A stretch of DNA of 36,923 nt from Omnitrophica WOR_2 bacterium RIFOXYA2_FULL_38_17 (lineage in GTDB: Bacteria > Omnitrophota > Gorgyraeia > Zapsychrales > Zapsychraceae). The notes under the pieces were generated by a model that saw only the letters and a program-made list of their open reading frames with translations, searched no databases and was not told where the DNA came from. Location of the stretch: positions 1 to 36,923 of the forward strand of contig MHHG01000047.1 in the NCBI GenBank assembly GCA_001805965.1, written 5' to 3'. This document shows positions 22,899 to 31,468 of this stretch, piece after piece; within the stretch, counting starts at the first letter, position 1, and each line of letters starts with the position of its first letter. A program made the translations under genes and the position numbers.

Positions 22899-22999
22899 AG
22901 CCGGGCAGGGATTTATTGACAAAATCATCTTCAAATAGTATAGTATTCCTTGTTCATCGAAGTTACATATATTGCAACATTGCAGAATAGGAAATACAG

Positions 23000-23782
23000 G
23001 TGAAAAATAAATATAAAAATCTTTCCAAAGACGAACTTTATCTTATTTCGCGCGCGGAATATGAAAAGCAAAATCTGATCACAACTGAGTTTGCCCAGAA
23101 ACTTTTTCCGGACAAGAACAAGGCTTCAAGGGTGCTTGTTTTTCTTACGAAAAAAGGACGCCTTATCCGGATAGAAAAAGGCAAATACGTGCTTGTTCCG
23201 ATCAAGGCTCCGAATCAACAGTGGATGCCCAACGAATTTATTGTCGCGTCTTTGTGGATGGGCGACACTCCTTACTACATAGGATATTTCACGATGTACA
23301 ATTACTGGGGGTTTACGGAACAGATTCCGCGGACGGTTTTTGTTTTAAATACTGGAAAGTCATCAAAGAAAGACATCAACGGAATACGGTATGAAGCTGT
23401 AAAGATAAAAAAAGAGAAGTATTACGGTGTGCAGAAAATAAAAGTGGAAGATAAGGATGTTTTTATAAGCGATAAAGAAAGGACATTGGTTGACTTTGCT
23501 AGTAACCCTTTAGGTTCCATGCGGAATTTTGAGATCGCTTTACAGGAAAATATTCAAAACATCAATGTCGAAAAATTTGTTAGATATTTAATAAAATTTC
23601 CTGTTGTGTCGGTAAAAAAGCGGGCAGGATTTCTTTTAGAACAATTCGGGTGTTCTGAAAATATTCTTAATCCGCTTCGTAAGGCCATAGGGAAGAAAAG
23701 AGTACTAGTGCCTCTTGATCCGTATAAGGCTTCTCGCAAAGGAAAGATCAATAACGATTGGAAAATCATTGTTAATCGATAG
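23000..23782 (+). CDS. abiEi: AbiEi-type antitoxin
   Basis: A 260-residue protein. The first 75 residues form a winged helix (ITTEFAQKLFPDKNKASRVL and LTKKGRLIRIEKGKYVLVPI) that in AbiEi binds the operon promoter. The following domain (YYIGYFTMYNYWGFTEQIPR, then DKDVFISDKERTLVDFASNP) matches the C-terminal antitoxin domain, with its TLVD segment. It should autorepress the operon and neutralise the downstream nucleotidyltransferase toxin in a type IV arrangement, where the two proteins need not bind each other. Its stop overlaps the toxin start. AbiE pairs stabilise mobile DNA and cause abortive infection. The promoter lies in the AT-rich 100 bases upstream. Confidence 0.85.
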   Translation: MKNKYKNLSKDELYLISRAEYEKQNLITTEFAQKLFPDKNKASRVLVFLTKKGRLIRIEKGKYVLVPIKAPNQQWMPNEFIVASLWMGDTPYYIGYFTMYNYWGFTEQIPRTVFVLNTGKSSKKDINGIRYEAVKIKKEKYYGVQKIKVEDKDVFISDKERTLVDFASNPLGSMRNFEIALQENIQNINVEKFVRYLIKFPVVSVKKRAGFLLEQFGCSENILNPLRKAIGKKRVLVPLDPYKASRKGKINNDWKIIVNR

Positions 23783-24623
23783 AGAAAAACTCAAAGACAT
23801 TATTCCGGCCATCGCAGGCAAGATGCAATTCAGGCCTGCTATTGTTGAAAAGGACTATCACCTTACGGTTATATTGAATAAAATCGAAGAATCGCTCACG
23901 GATAAAATTGTGTTTAAAGGCGGCACTTTGATCAATAAAGCGCATCTGAATTATCACCGTTTGAGTGAAGATTTGGATTTTACATATAACGCTCCGTTTA
24001 CATCACGGACTCAAAGATCAAAGGCCATAACACCGATTAGAGAAAAAATGCCGTCATTTCTAAAGGCGTTGGGACTGAAAAGCGATAATCCCGAAGGAGA
24101 AGGCTTTGATAATTCAAGGCAATATGTATTCAAAGTAAAATATCCGTCTGTTTTAATGAATAAAGATGAAATGATCAAAATCGAAATATCTCTTCGCCAG
24201 TACCCAATTGAAAAGCCGGTAAATACACAGATAAAACATTTCTATCAAGACCCATTTACGGGTGAGGATTTATTTCCGTCAAGAAAGGTTTTGTCACTAT
24301 CATGGAAAGAAGCTGTTGCAGAAAAGCTTAAAGCGGCCATATCCAGAAAAGATGTCGCTATCAGGGATTATTATGACCTTTGGTATATCTCGGAATCCGG
24401 ATTTGATTTTTATGATAAGAATTTCATCAAGGTTTTTAAGAGAAAAGTGGTCGATGAAGGATACAGCGGAGATTATACGAAAGATTTCGGGCTTAGCGAT
24501 GACAATATCGCTCTTCTGCGCAAGCAAATTGACGGTATGCTTAAACCCGTTATACGCGCGGGAGAAGAATTCGATCTGGATAAAGTCTTTGAACGGTTTA
24601 ATGTGATTTTGGAAAAGGTGTAG
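23769..24623 (+). CDS. abiEii: AbiEii-type nucleotidyltransferase toxin
   Basis: I place the start at the TTG at 23769, within the last codons of the antitoxin, giving 284 residues. IVFKGGTLINKAHL followed by NYHRLSEDLDFTYN (48-74) holds the GG and the D-x-D metal site of nucleotidyltransferases. WKEAVAEKLKAAISRKD and IRDYYDLWYI are motifs III and IV of the AbiEii/MenT group. AbiEii-like enzymes add nucleotides to tRNA or other targets and stop growth. All motifs are present, so the toxin appears intact. Coupled translation through the overlap is expected. Confidence 0.88.
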   Translation: MLIDREKLKDIIPAIAGKMQFRPAIVEKDYHLTVILNKIEESLTDKIVFKGGTLINKAHLNYHRLSEDLDFTYNAPFTSRTQRSKAITPIREKMPSFLKALGLKSDNPEGEGFDNSRQYVFKVKYPSVLMNKDEMIKIEISLRQYPIEKPVNTQIKHFYQDPFTGEDLFPSRKVLSLSWKEAVAEKLKAAISRKDVAIRDYYDLWYISESGFDFYDKNFIKVFKRKVVDEGYSGDYTKDFGLSDDNIALLRKQIDGMLKPVIRAGEEFDLDKVFERFNVILEKV

Positions 24624-24715
24624 CAGCTTTGGTTTAAGCTCATTGAGTTTGCCTAGTTCTGGGGGAGAACCGGATATTTGGTAAAGGATAAATAAAACTT
24701 TTTATGGAGAGTAAT

Positions 24716-25660
24716 ATGAAGTTTGAATTAAACAGTTTGCCAAGAAATTGTTCTGATGAAGAAGTCCTTGCTGAGATTTTACGGGTTGACAGTTTAGTCG
24801 GAAAAGAAAAATTAATTAGAGCAGATTTTGACAGATACGCAAAAATATCTTCTTCTGGGGTGTGTAGAAAATTTAAAAAGAGTTGGAAGGAAGTTTTACG
24901 GCTAGCCGGAATAGAACATAAATATTCAGGGAAATCTGTAACTGGGAAGATGAAAAAACAAGATGGCAAACGGCTTGCGGACCAAGAAATTTTAGATGAA
25001 ATGAAAAGGGTGGCTAGCATGTTAAAAAGTAGTATTTTGACAACTCAAGAATTTAATGAGAATTCAATTATCATTTCTAGCTTTATTGTTCGAACAAGAT
25101 TTGGCTCTTGGAAAGACGCATTAGAAAAAGCCGGTCTTAAAGCTTCCTCTCATGCTAAAGACAAATTTTCAGAAGAAGAATGCTTTGAAAATCTTTTGAA
25201 TATCTGGACGCATTATGGAAGACCTCCTTATTATTTAGAAATGCGAAAACTTCCCTCGAATATTAGTCCTAATGTTTATGCCCGTAGATGGGGAAGTTGG
25301 AGAAAAGCCTTAGAGGCTTTTGTTAATAAAATGAGCCAAGATGACGATGAACCGAAAAAGCAGAAAATATTGCCAACGCCTGATAAAACAACTGAAAAAG
25401 AAATTCGGCAGGACATTAAAAAGCACAGTGTTTTAAGTGAAGATAGATACGAAATTAAGCTTGGTTTACGATATAAAGTTCTTGATAGAGATAAGTTTAA
25501 ATGTGTTAGATGCGGCGCAAGCCCGGCAACAGATCATTCTTGTTGCCTTCATGTTGATCACAAAGTTCCGTTTTCAAAAGGTGGGAGGACAATATTGAAT
25601 AATTTGCAGACTCTTTGTGAAAAATGTAATTTAGGGAAAGGTAATAGATATTCTGAGTAA
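24716..25660 (+). CDS. HNH endonuclease with three N-terminal DNA-binding repeats
   Basis: The second ATG (24716) is preferred because GGAGAG lies just before it; an ATG at 24704 adds four residues. The 314-residue protein has three repeats of about 50 residues, each ending in a W-containing motif (SWKEVLRLAGI, FGSWKDALEKAGL, WGSWRKALEAFV). They match the HNH-associated repeat seen in homing-type and phage HNH enzymes. The C-terminal HNH domain shows CVRCGASPATDHS, LHVDHKVPFSKGG and LQTLCEKCNLGKGN, with all Cys, His and Asn positions kept. It is a paralogue of the gene at 27073. A free-standing homing or defence nuclease role fits; which one is undecided. Confidence 0.85.
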   Translation: MKFELNSLPRNCSDEEVLAEILRVDSLVGKEKLIRADFDRYAKISSSGVCRKFKKSWKEVLRLAGIEHKYSGKSVTGKMKKQDGKRLADQEILDEMKRVASMLKSSILTTQEFNENSIIISSFIVRTRFGSWKDALEKAGLKASSHAKDKFSEEECFENLLNIWTHYGRPPYYLEMRKLPSNISPNVYARRWGSWRKALEAFVNKMSQDDDEPKKQKILPTPDKTTEKEIRQDIKKHSVLSEDRYEIKLGLRYKVLDRDKFKCVRCGASPATDHSCCLHVDHKVPFSKGGRTILNNLQTLCEKCNLGKGNRYSE

Positions 25661-25667
25661 TTTGATA

Positions 25668-25714
25668 TTTTGTGGATCAGAAGCGTGCGGGTTGGGATAC
25701 TGAATGCCCACCCC
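25668..25714 (+). repeat. Shared 3' tail, copy 1
   Basis: About 47 bases directly after the HNH stop, nearly the same as 27743-27789 after the second HNH gene (about five differences). The core GGGTTGG-ATACTGAAT-CCCACCC is itself an inverted repeat. Confidence 0.7.
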
Positions 25715-25754
25715 ATTTTTGTCCCCCAGGCGAAATAGGGGGGATTAAATCAAA

Positions 25755-25793
25755 AGCCTGCTTTGGTTAATAAAATACTGAAGCAGGTTTTTT
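25755..25793 (+). terminator. Intrinsic terminator after first HNH gene
   Basis: CCTGCTT and AAGCAGG flank a 17-base loop and are followed by six T residues. Confidence 0.75.
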
Positions 25794-25806
25794 GTGTATT
25801 TTAGCA

Positions 25807-25905
25807 TATCATGAAATCTGAAACGATGGTGTATGATTTTCATGGTATATGTAAAATTTATAATTACCATGAAAAATTAACTTGAAATATATAAATTTCA
25901 TGGTA
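25807..25905. promoter_or_regulatory. Four-box operator upstream of the DUF4143 ATPase gene
   Basis: Four copies of a ten-base box in alternating orientation: TATCATGAAA (25807), TTTCATGGTA (25838), TACCATGAAA (25865), TTTCATGGTA (25896). Starts are 31, 27 and 31 bases apart, so two inverted pairs repeat at 58 bases. The last box lies next to the start codon at 25916, so binding there would block transcription or translation. Confidence 0.6.
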
Positions 25906-25915
25906 TATTTAGAGC

Positions 25916-27076
25916 ATGATAAAGCGCAAGAAAATTCAAGACAATATTACCGAAGCTTTAAATAGAGGGCGGATTGTTTCACTATTAGGTCCTCGTCAAT
26001 GCGGCAAAACAACGCTGGCTCGTCAATTTGCCAAACCTGGATCATCCTCTTACTTTGATCTGGAAGATCCTATTGATAACGCAAAATTAGCAGAGGCGCA
26101 GAATGCTTTGCAAAATCTTAAAGGAACGGTTGTTATTGATGAAGTTCAACGTCAACCTGAATTATTTCCTCTGTTGAGAGTTTTGGCGGACAGAATTCCA
26201 TTGCCGGCTAAATTCCTTATTCTTGGAAGTGCCTCACCGAGCCTTATCAAACAAGCATCCGAATCTTTAGCTGGTCGAGTAGAGCGCATTCGAATCGGTG
26301 GATTTTCTCTGGAAGAAGTTGGTCAGAAAAATGTGGAACAGCTTTGGTTGCGGGGTGGTTTGCCGTGCAGTTTCTTAGCGGATAGCGATAAAGATGCTTT
26401 CATCTGGTTAAAAGAATATACTCAAAGTTTTGTTGAAAGGGATCTTCCCTTACACGGAGTCTCATTGCCGCCCGTAACTTTAATAAGGTTTTGGACAATG
26501 CTGGCGCATTACCACGGACAGATTTTTAACGCGAGTGAAATAGCCCGTTCCTTAGGGATCAGTGTTATGACGGTTAATCGATACTTGGATATCATGACGG
26601 GTGTTTTTATGATTCGCCAATTGCAGCCTTGGCATGTAAATATTAAAAAGCGGCAGGTAAAGTCTCCTAAAATTTATTTTAACGACACGGGTATTTTGCA
26701 TGCGCTTTTAGGTATTCAGAATCAAAAGGATTTGCTTCGGCATCCGAAATATGGGGCTTCATGGGAAGGGTTTGTTTTGGAAGAAGTTATCCGTGCTGTG
26801 GAACCGCACGAAGTATTTTTCTGGGCGACACATCAGGGCGCAGAAATTGATTTGGTGTTTAATAAAGGCGGGCAAATGTATGGTGTGGAAATCAAGCGAC
26901 AAGATGCCCCGCGAATGACCCCATCGATTAAGCATGCGCTGGAGGATTTAAAACTTGAACGCATCGCTGTCATTTATCCTGGTCAACGTCGCTATTCAAT
27001 TCATAAACAAGTCGACGTTGTGCCGTTTGATGAGATATTGGGTGGGATGAAAGGGTTGTTTGGAGTTAAGGCATGA
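25916..27076 (+). CDS. AAA-type ATPase with DUF4143 domain
   Basis: A 386-residue protein. Walker A is GPRQCGKTT (25-33), Walker B is TVVIDEVQ (71-78), and LILGSASPSL supplies sensor 1. A winged-helix part follows (SEIARSLGISVMTVNRYLDI), and the C-terminus has GAEIDLVFNKGGQMYGVEIK, a PD-(D/E)xK-like strand pair typical of the DUF4143 group. The function of these common, often mobile ATPases is not established. No Shine-Dalgarno precedes the ATG. The upstream four-box array suggests autoregulation by its winged helix or by another protein. Its stop overlaps the start of the second HNH gene as ATGA, so the two were co-translated. Confidence 0.85.
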   Translation: MIKRKKIQDNITEALNRGRIVSLLGPRQCGKTTLARQFAKPGSSSYFDLEDPIDNAKLAEAQNALQNLKGTVVIDEVQRQPELFPLLRVLADRIPLPAKFLILGSASPSLIKQASESLAGRVERIRIGGFSLEEVGQKNVEQLWLRGGLPCSFLADSDKDAFIWLKEYTQSFVERDLPLHGVSLPPVTLIRFWTMLAHYHGQIFNASEIARSLGISVMTVNRYLDIMTGVFMIRQLQPWHVNIKKRQVKSPKIYFNDTGILHALLGIQNQKDLLRHPKYGASWEGFVLEEVIRAVEPHEVFFWATHQGAEIDLVFNKGGQMYGVEIKRQDAPRMTPSIKHALEDLKLERIAVIYPGQRRYSIHKQVDVVPFDEILGGMKGLFGVKA

Positions 27077-27741
27077 AATTTGAGTTAGATAAATATCATA
27101 GAAATACTTCTAATGAAGAACTTATAAGTGATTTGAAATGTGTAGCAAAGCAATTACAAAAAAGCACCACTTATGTTGAATACAACAAGCATGGTAAATA
27201 TCATAGTTGTACATTATGTCGACGTTTCGGAAATTGGTTTAAAGTTCTTGAGATTGCAGAGTTAAGTAGAAATAGAACGCCTTTTAATACAACAAACGAA
27301 GATCTTTTTAAGAATCTTGAGGAGGTCTGGATTCGTCTGACGAGACAACCGCATTATAAGGAGTTCAATAAGCCACTTTCAAAATTTGCTGCATCTACAT
27401 AAGGTAGGTGGTTTGGTTCTTGGCGCAAAGCCCTGGAGGCAGTTGTTGAATATATGAATGAAGAAGGAAATATTTTTTCAGAGGCAGGAATAAAAAAGTT
27501 AAAGGCTGAATCTTCTACAAGGCACAAGACCAAACGCGATATTAATTGGAGATTAAGATTTTTAGTTTTGAAACGGGATAATTTTAAATGTAAGGCGTGT
27601 GGTAGTTCACTAGCAACCGATACCGGTATTATTTTACATGTTGACCATATCAAAGCTTGGGCGAGTGGAGGGGAAACGGTTTTGGAAAACTTGCAGACTC
27701 TTTGTTCGAAATGCAATATCGGCAAAAGTAACATGGAGTAG
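27073..27741 (+). pseudogene. HNH endonuclease paralogue interrupted by an in-frame stop
   Basis: From the ATG at 27073 the frame runs 109 codons to a TAA at 27400-27402, and the same frame then continues without a gap to 27741: GRWFGSWRKALEAVVEYMNE, then the HNH domain with CKACGSSLATDTG, LHVDHIKAWASGG and LQTLCSKCNIGKSN. In the intact paralogue at 24716 the aligned place reads NVYARRWGSW, so a tyrosine codon mutated to TAA is the simplest explanation. The N-terminal part has two repeats instead of three. An ATG at 27454 could still yield a 95-residue HNH domain. The HNH residues are complete, so inactivation is recent, or the stop is a sequence error. Confidence 0.8.
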
Positions 27742-27742
27742 T

Positions 27743-27789
27743 TTTTGTGGCTCAGAAGCGCGCGGGTTGGTATACTGAATACCCATCCC
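27743..27789 (+). repeat. Shared 3' tail, copy 2
   Basis: Counterpart of 25668-25714, directly after the second HNH gene. Its core GGGTTGGTATACTGAATACC is a better inverted repeat than in copy 1. Confidence 0.7.
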
Positions 27790-27796
27790 AGATATT

Positions 27797-27847
27797 ACCC
27801 TCATACGAAAAGAGTCTCATTTGAGTCTCGCTTGTATGAGGGTTTTT
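27797..27847 (+). terminator. Intrinsic terminator after second HNH gene
   Basis: ACCCTCATAC pairs with GTATGAGGGT across a 28-base loop and is followed by TTTTTC. Confidence 0.75.
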
Positions 27848-27984
27848 CTTTGTAAAGAAAGGAGCAATGAGTAATAGGTGTCACTTATTTCTTGTTTCCT
27901 TTTGCTTTTGATCTAAATGTTATATAAAATAAACTGTTGTACCGCCCGGCACATTAGCTTTTATAGATAAACAATTGTAAAAAT

Positions 27985-28110
27985 ATGAAAACAAAAGAAT
28001 GTTTGCAAAAAGATAAGGTTTATTCTTTTGCTTCACAGCCGGTTGCATATCAAGGTATTAATCTTAATGAAGAGTTGGTTAATTGCTTCATGGCCAAGTC
28101 GCGGGATTAA
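27985..28110 (+). CDS. Possible 41-residue peptide
   Basis: The only frame of note in the 290 bases before the acyltransferase gene: MKTKECLQKDKVYSFASQPV then AYQGINLNEELVNCFMAKSR. It has no membrane helix, no known motif and no clear ribosome site. It may be the remnant of a longer gene or chance. The rest of 27848-28140 shows nothing recognisable. Confidence 0.25.
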   Translation: MKTKECLQKDKVYSFASQPVAYQGINLNEELVNCFMAKSRD

Positions 28111-28140
28111 GAACAGGGTAATGTTCCCTGGTGCAGAACT

Positions 28141-29571
28141 ATGTTGTTCAATTCACTTCAATTCTTTTTCTTTTTTCCAGCTGTCGTCATCTTATATTTT
28201 TTAATCGCTAATAGATGGCGCTGGATATTTCTTTTATCTGCCAGCTATTATTTTTATATGTGCTGGAAGGCCGAGTATGTTCTTTTGATCATCCTGTCCA
28301 CTTCGATCGATTATTTTATAGGGCTCAAACTGGAAAATGTTGAAGATCAACGCAAGCGCAAAGCACTCCTTTTGTTTAGCATAATCAGCAATTTGAGTAT
28401 CCTTGTAGCATTCAAATATTTTAATTTTTTTAGTGAATCATTAAGGCTGTTTCTGAACCAGTTCAATGTTCTCTATAATGAAACGCTATTTAAAGTCGCT
28501 CTTCCTATCGGCATCTCTTTTTATACATTTCAGTCATTAAGCTACTCCATTGATGTTTATCGCAAGAAGATAGATCCTGAGCGTCATTGGGGAAAGTTTG
28601 CGCTTTATGTTGCATTTTTCCCGCAATTAGTGGCAGGACCCATTGAACGGGCGGGACAGTTATTGCCGCAATTAAAGGCTGATCACAGATTTGAACACAA
28701 GCGGATAAAGAGCGGACTTTTGTTGATGGCATGGGGTTTTTTCAAAAAGCTGGTCATTGCCGATCGCGTTGCTGTTGCGGTCAATCAAGTTTACAACAAT
28801 CCTCACGATTATACGGGGATCGCCTTGATCATAGCGACGTATTTTTTTGCATATCAGATATATTGTGATTTCTCGGGTTATTCGGATATTGCAATTGGAG
28901 CCAGCCGGGTATTAGGTATAGAGCTAGCAGAGAACTTTAACTATCCCTATCTTTCCAGGTCTATCGAAGAGTTTTGGGGCAGGTGGCATATGACATTGTG
29001 CCGGTGGTTCAAAGATTATCTTTACATCCCATTGGGAGGAAACCGCGTTGTGGCCAAGCGATGGTGCATTAACATAATGATCGTTTTTGTATTAAGCGGG
29101 TTGTGGCATGGCGCCAATTGGACTTTTATTGTTTGGGGCGCATTTCATGGCTTCATGTTGATTATTAACAAAATATTATCAAAAAGCAGAATAACATTAG
29201 CCGTACCGCAAGCCGTTAAAAATATTTGCAAGGGCATTTTAACTTTTCATCTTGTGTGCTTGGGGTGGATAGTTTTTCGAGCGAATTCTCTTTCAGATGC
29301 CCTGTATATCATTCAGCACATTTTTGTAGATTGGCAAATAAGTTTGCGAAGCTATGGATTGGAGCTGGGGTCAGCGGAAACGATATTGGCTGTTTTTGCG
29401 ATCCTCATATTAGAGTTAATGCAATTTCTTCAAAGAAGATTCAAGTTTTCCGATCGCATATTAGAATGTCCGATTATCTTAAGGTGGGGGTTCTATTATG
29501 GGATAATCTGGTCCATTCTTGTTTTTGGAAAGATAGAAAATCAAATAGAATTTATTTACTTTCAGTTTTAA
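28141..29571 (+). CDS. MBOAT-family O-acyltransferase (AlgI/PatA-like)
   Basis: A 476-residue multi-pass membrane protein. LVAGPIERAGQLLPQLK, YCDFSGYSDIAIGASRVLG and the run SIEEFWGRWHMTLCRWFKDY then LYIPLGGNR are the AlgI/DltB-type signature. The catalytic His lies in SGLWHGANW (His323). Such enzymes pass acyl groups, usually acetyl, across the membrane to extracellular polysaccharide or peptidoglycan. Length and helix number fit AlgI. The next gene starts on the last base of its stop and encodes an SGNH-type protein, the usual partner that finishes the transfer outside. No alginate genes are present, so another glycan is the likely acceptor. Confidence 0.92.
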   Translation: MLFNSLQFFFFFPAVVILYFLIANRWRWIFLLSASYYFYMCWKAEYVLLIILSTSIDYFIGLKLENVEDQRKRKALLLFSIISNLSILVAFKYFNFFSESLRLFLNQFNVLYNETLFKVALPIGISFYTFQSLSYSIDVYRKKIDPERHWGKFALYVAFFPQLVAGPIERAGQLLPQLKADHRFEHKRIKSGLLLMAWGFFKKLVIADRVAVAVNQVYNNPHDYTGIALIIATYFFAYQIYCDFSGYSDIAIGASRVLGIELAENFNYPYLSRSIEEFWGRWHMTLCRWFKDYLYIPLGGNRVVAKRWCINIMIVFVLSGLWHGANWTFIVWGAFHGFMLIINKILSKSRITLAVPQAVKNICKGILTFHLVCLGWIVFRANSLSDALYIIQHIFVDWQISLRSYGLELGSAETILAVFAILILELMQFLQRRFKFSDRILECPIILRWGFYYGIIWSILVFGKIENQIEFIYFQF

Positions 29572-30464
29572 TGATGAAAAAGACCTATATTTTAAAAATA
29601 ATGCTGTTTGTCGTTGGTTTTGCCCTTTTGCTGTATGTAACGGTGTTTCGTCATAATCCTTACCTGCAGTTCAGGAGCGGTTATTATATCCGATTGGAAG
29701 GATATGTTGAGACAAGATCGCCGGCTATTCTTCTCGGAGATTCCCATGCAGCAATTATTCCGCAGGAATATCTTCCGCCAGATGTTTACAACCTGAGTTA
29801 TGGCAGTGACGGGATACAGGAGATGTTTGTTAAAGTCCAGTTCGCGTTTCATCACAATCCGGGGCTTAAAACGGTTTTTTTGAGCGTTGATGACCAGATG
29901 TTCTCTTTATATCGTGAAGGGATCAATAATCAAGAGATCATTGATGAGATCCGCCAGTCCAAATTTGAGATCACTAAGAACCGGCTTTTTAATATGCGGA
30001 AATGGCCGGTATTCAATCGCAATGTCTATGTTTTTATCAGGCGAAATATAATTCAGTGGTTTGCTCATGATATATTTGAGAAAAAGGGTTTGTATGTGTC
30101 TAAAGATAAAGAAATAGAGAGTGCCGTACCTATACAGCTTAAGGCCAAGCAGCGGGTTGAAGATCAGATCAGGGGGATCTCTCAGAAGTCGATCGAAACA
30201 TACCGGTTGTTGATCCAATTCTGCAGTCAAAGAGGCGCTAAAGTTGTGGGCGTACAATTTCCTGTATCGCCGGATTTTTATCAATATGCTGATATCATGC
30301 AATTAGAGAGGATCGAGGATGCTAGAAAGTCACTCTTATTGTCAGAAATTTTAAATTACCGGGATATTTTTCAAGAAAAGAGCTATTTTATAGATATTGA
30401 CCATCTTAGTGATGAAGGATTAAAAGCCTTTCAGGGGAGTTTAAGAACCATAAATAAAGAATAA
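29571..30464 (+). CDS. SGNH-type membrane-anchored partner of the O-acyltransferase
   Basis: The ATG at 29571 overlaps the preceding stop by one base and gives 297 residues; an upstream extension would lie inside the acyltransferase gene. One N-terminal helix (about 7-26) anchors it, with the rest outside. AILLGDSHAA (block I Ser) and FIDIDHLSDEGLKAF (Asp and His) form the catalytic triad of SGNH/GDSL proteins as in AlgJ, AlgX or DltD. VFLSVDDQMF holds a conserved strand. It should take the acyl group delivered by the MBOAT protein and place it on the sugar. Tight overlap means coupled expression. The acceptor glycan is not identified. Confidence 0.8.
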   Translation: MMKKTYILKIMLFVVGFALLLYVTVFRHNPYLQFRSGYYIRLEGYVETRSPAILLGDSHAAIIPQEYLPPDVYNLSYGSDGIQEMFVKVQFAFHHNPGLKTVFLSVDDQMFSLYREGINNQEIIDEIRQSKFEITKNRLFNMRKWPVFNRNVYVFIRRNIIQWFAHDIFEKKGLYVSKDKEIESAVPIQLKAKQRVEDQIRGISQKSIETYRLLIQFCSQRGAKVVGVQFPVSPDFYQYADIMQLERIEDARKSLLLSEILNYRDIFQEKSYFIDIDHLSDEGLKAFQGSLRTINKE

Positions 30465-30498
30465 ATAGAATATATAGGATATATATTCACATGCAGCC

Positions 30499-30633
30499 AT
30501 GTTTTATCACCAGTATTTAGAAGAAAAGCCTGATAGTGCCCTGGCAGAAATAGCTGTGTCAGAAAAATATAAGGTTTATAAGGTAATTGCTGATATTTTA
30601 AAAAAATTCTTGCGTGATAATATAGTTAATTAA
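30499..30633 (+). CDS. Possible 44-residue peptide or gene remnant
   Basis: A short frame, MFYHQYLEEKPDSALAEIAV then SEKYKVYKVIADILKKFLRD, in the 284 bases between the acyl-transfer pair and marC. It is helical and charged, with no clear ribosome site, and could be the tail of a lost gene. Otherwise the interval shows only AT-rich DNA. Confidence 0.3.
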   Translation: MFYHQYLEEKPDSALAEIAVSEKYKVYKVIADILKKFLRDNIVN

Positions 30634-30748
30634 TATTGATGGTGTCTTTTCCAATGAAGTGTTATTGTAAAGAAAAAGCCCGGAAGGATTTTATTTCTGG
30701 GAAATTGTTTGCCCAGAACGAATAAATATTAGGAAAGGAAAATGTTCT

Positions 30749-31327
30749 ATGAAACAGATCTTATTAGCATTTGTCCCGATTTTTGTTGCAGTTGATGCTA
30801 TAGGTGTTTTACCGATATTTATTAATTTAACCAAGGAATTTGGGGTTAACGAGAAGAGAAGAATTGTTTTTCAGTCTGTATGGACCGCGATATCGGTGGC
30901 ATTTGTTTTTATTTTAGTCGGGAAAAGCCTGTTCTCCCTTCTCGGGATAACTATTGGTGATTTTATGGTTGCGGGAGGTTTGGTCTTGTTCTGTATTGCG
31001 ATTATTGATTTAGTTGTTCCAGGAAAAAGAAGAAGGATGCCAACTGAGGAGTTAGGCGTTGTTCCATTGGGTACCCCTTTGATCGTGGGCCCAGCTGTCC
31101 TGACGACATGTTTGATCATTATTGATCAGTATGGCATAATGCCGACAATAATGTCTGTAGTGTTAAATGTGTTGTTCGCAGCTGTCCTTTTTATTTTTTC
31201 TGACAATGTTATAAAGATCATAGGTAAGTCAGGAGCAACCGCTTTATCAAAAGTCATGGCGCTTCTTTTGGCAGCAATTGCTATTATGATGGTAAGAAAA
31301 GGTATTGTGAATTTAATTCATTTGTAG
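30749..31327 (+). CDS. MarC/UPF0056-family membrane protein
   Basis: A 192-residue inner-membrane protein with about six helices. FVPIFVAVDAIGVLPIFINL and LTKEFGVNEKR open the family fold; GLVLFCIAIIDLVVPGKRRR and VVPLGTPLIVGPAVLTTCLI, the PLGTPLIVGPA segment above all, are hallmark motifs. The helices repeat as two inverted halves. Function is unknown; an earlier link of MarC to multiple antibiotic resistance was not upheld. AGGAAAGG lies about 11 bases before the ATG. It stands alone between the acyl-transfer pair and the HD-GYP gene. Confidence 0.9.
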   Translation: MKQILLAFVPIFVAVDAIGVLPIFINLTKEFGVNEKRRIVFQSVWTAISVAFVFILVGKSLFSLLGITIGDFMVAGGLVLFCIAIIDLVVPGKRRRMPTEELGVVPLGTPLIVGPAVLTTCLIIIDQYGIMPTIMSVVLNVLFAAVLFIFSDNVIKIIGKSGATALSKVMALLLAAIAIMMVRKGIVNLIHL

Positions 31328-31365
31328 AAAAACGATACGAATTCTTTTCTTTGCGACTTAACCTG

Positions 31366-31394
31366 TTGCGAAGGTGCTCTGTTTGGGATATAAT
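31366..31394 (+). promoter_or_regulatory. Candidate promoter of the HD-GYP gene
   Basis: TTGCGA (31366-31371), a 17-base spacer and TATAAT (31389-31394), about 75 bases before the start codon. Confidence 0.55.
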
Positions 31395-31468
31395 TACAAC
31401 CAGCTTGAATAAATACTGTAGCAGTTGCCGGTAAATCAAAGATTGTTTTCTACCTCTGTTGGCCCTAA

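Noticed and set aside
27400..27402. Alternative genetic code (TAA read as Tyr) suggested by the split HNH gene
   Set aside because: Other genes in the window end normally with TAA and none reads through one; a local mutation is enough.
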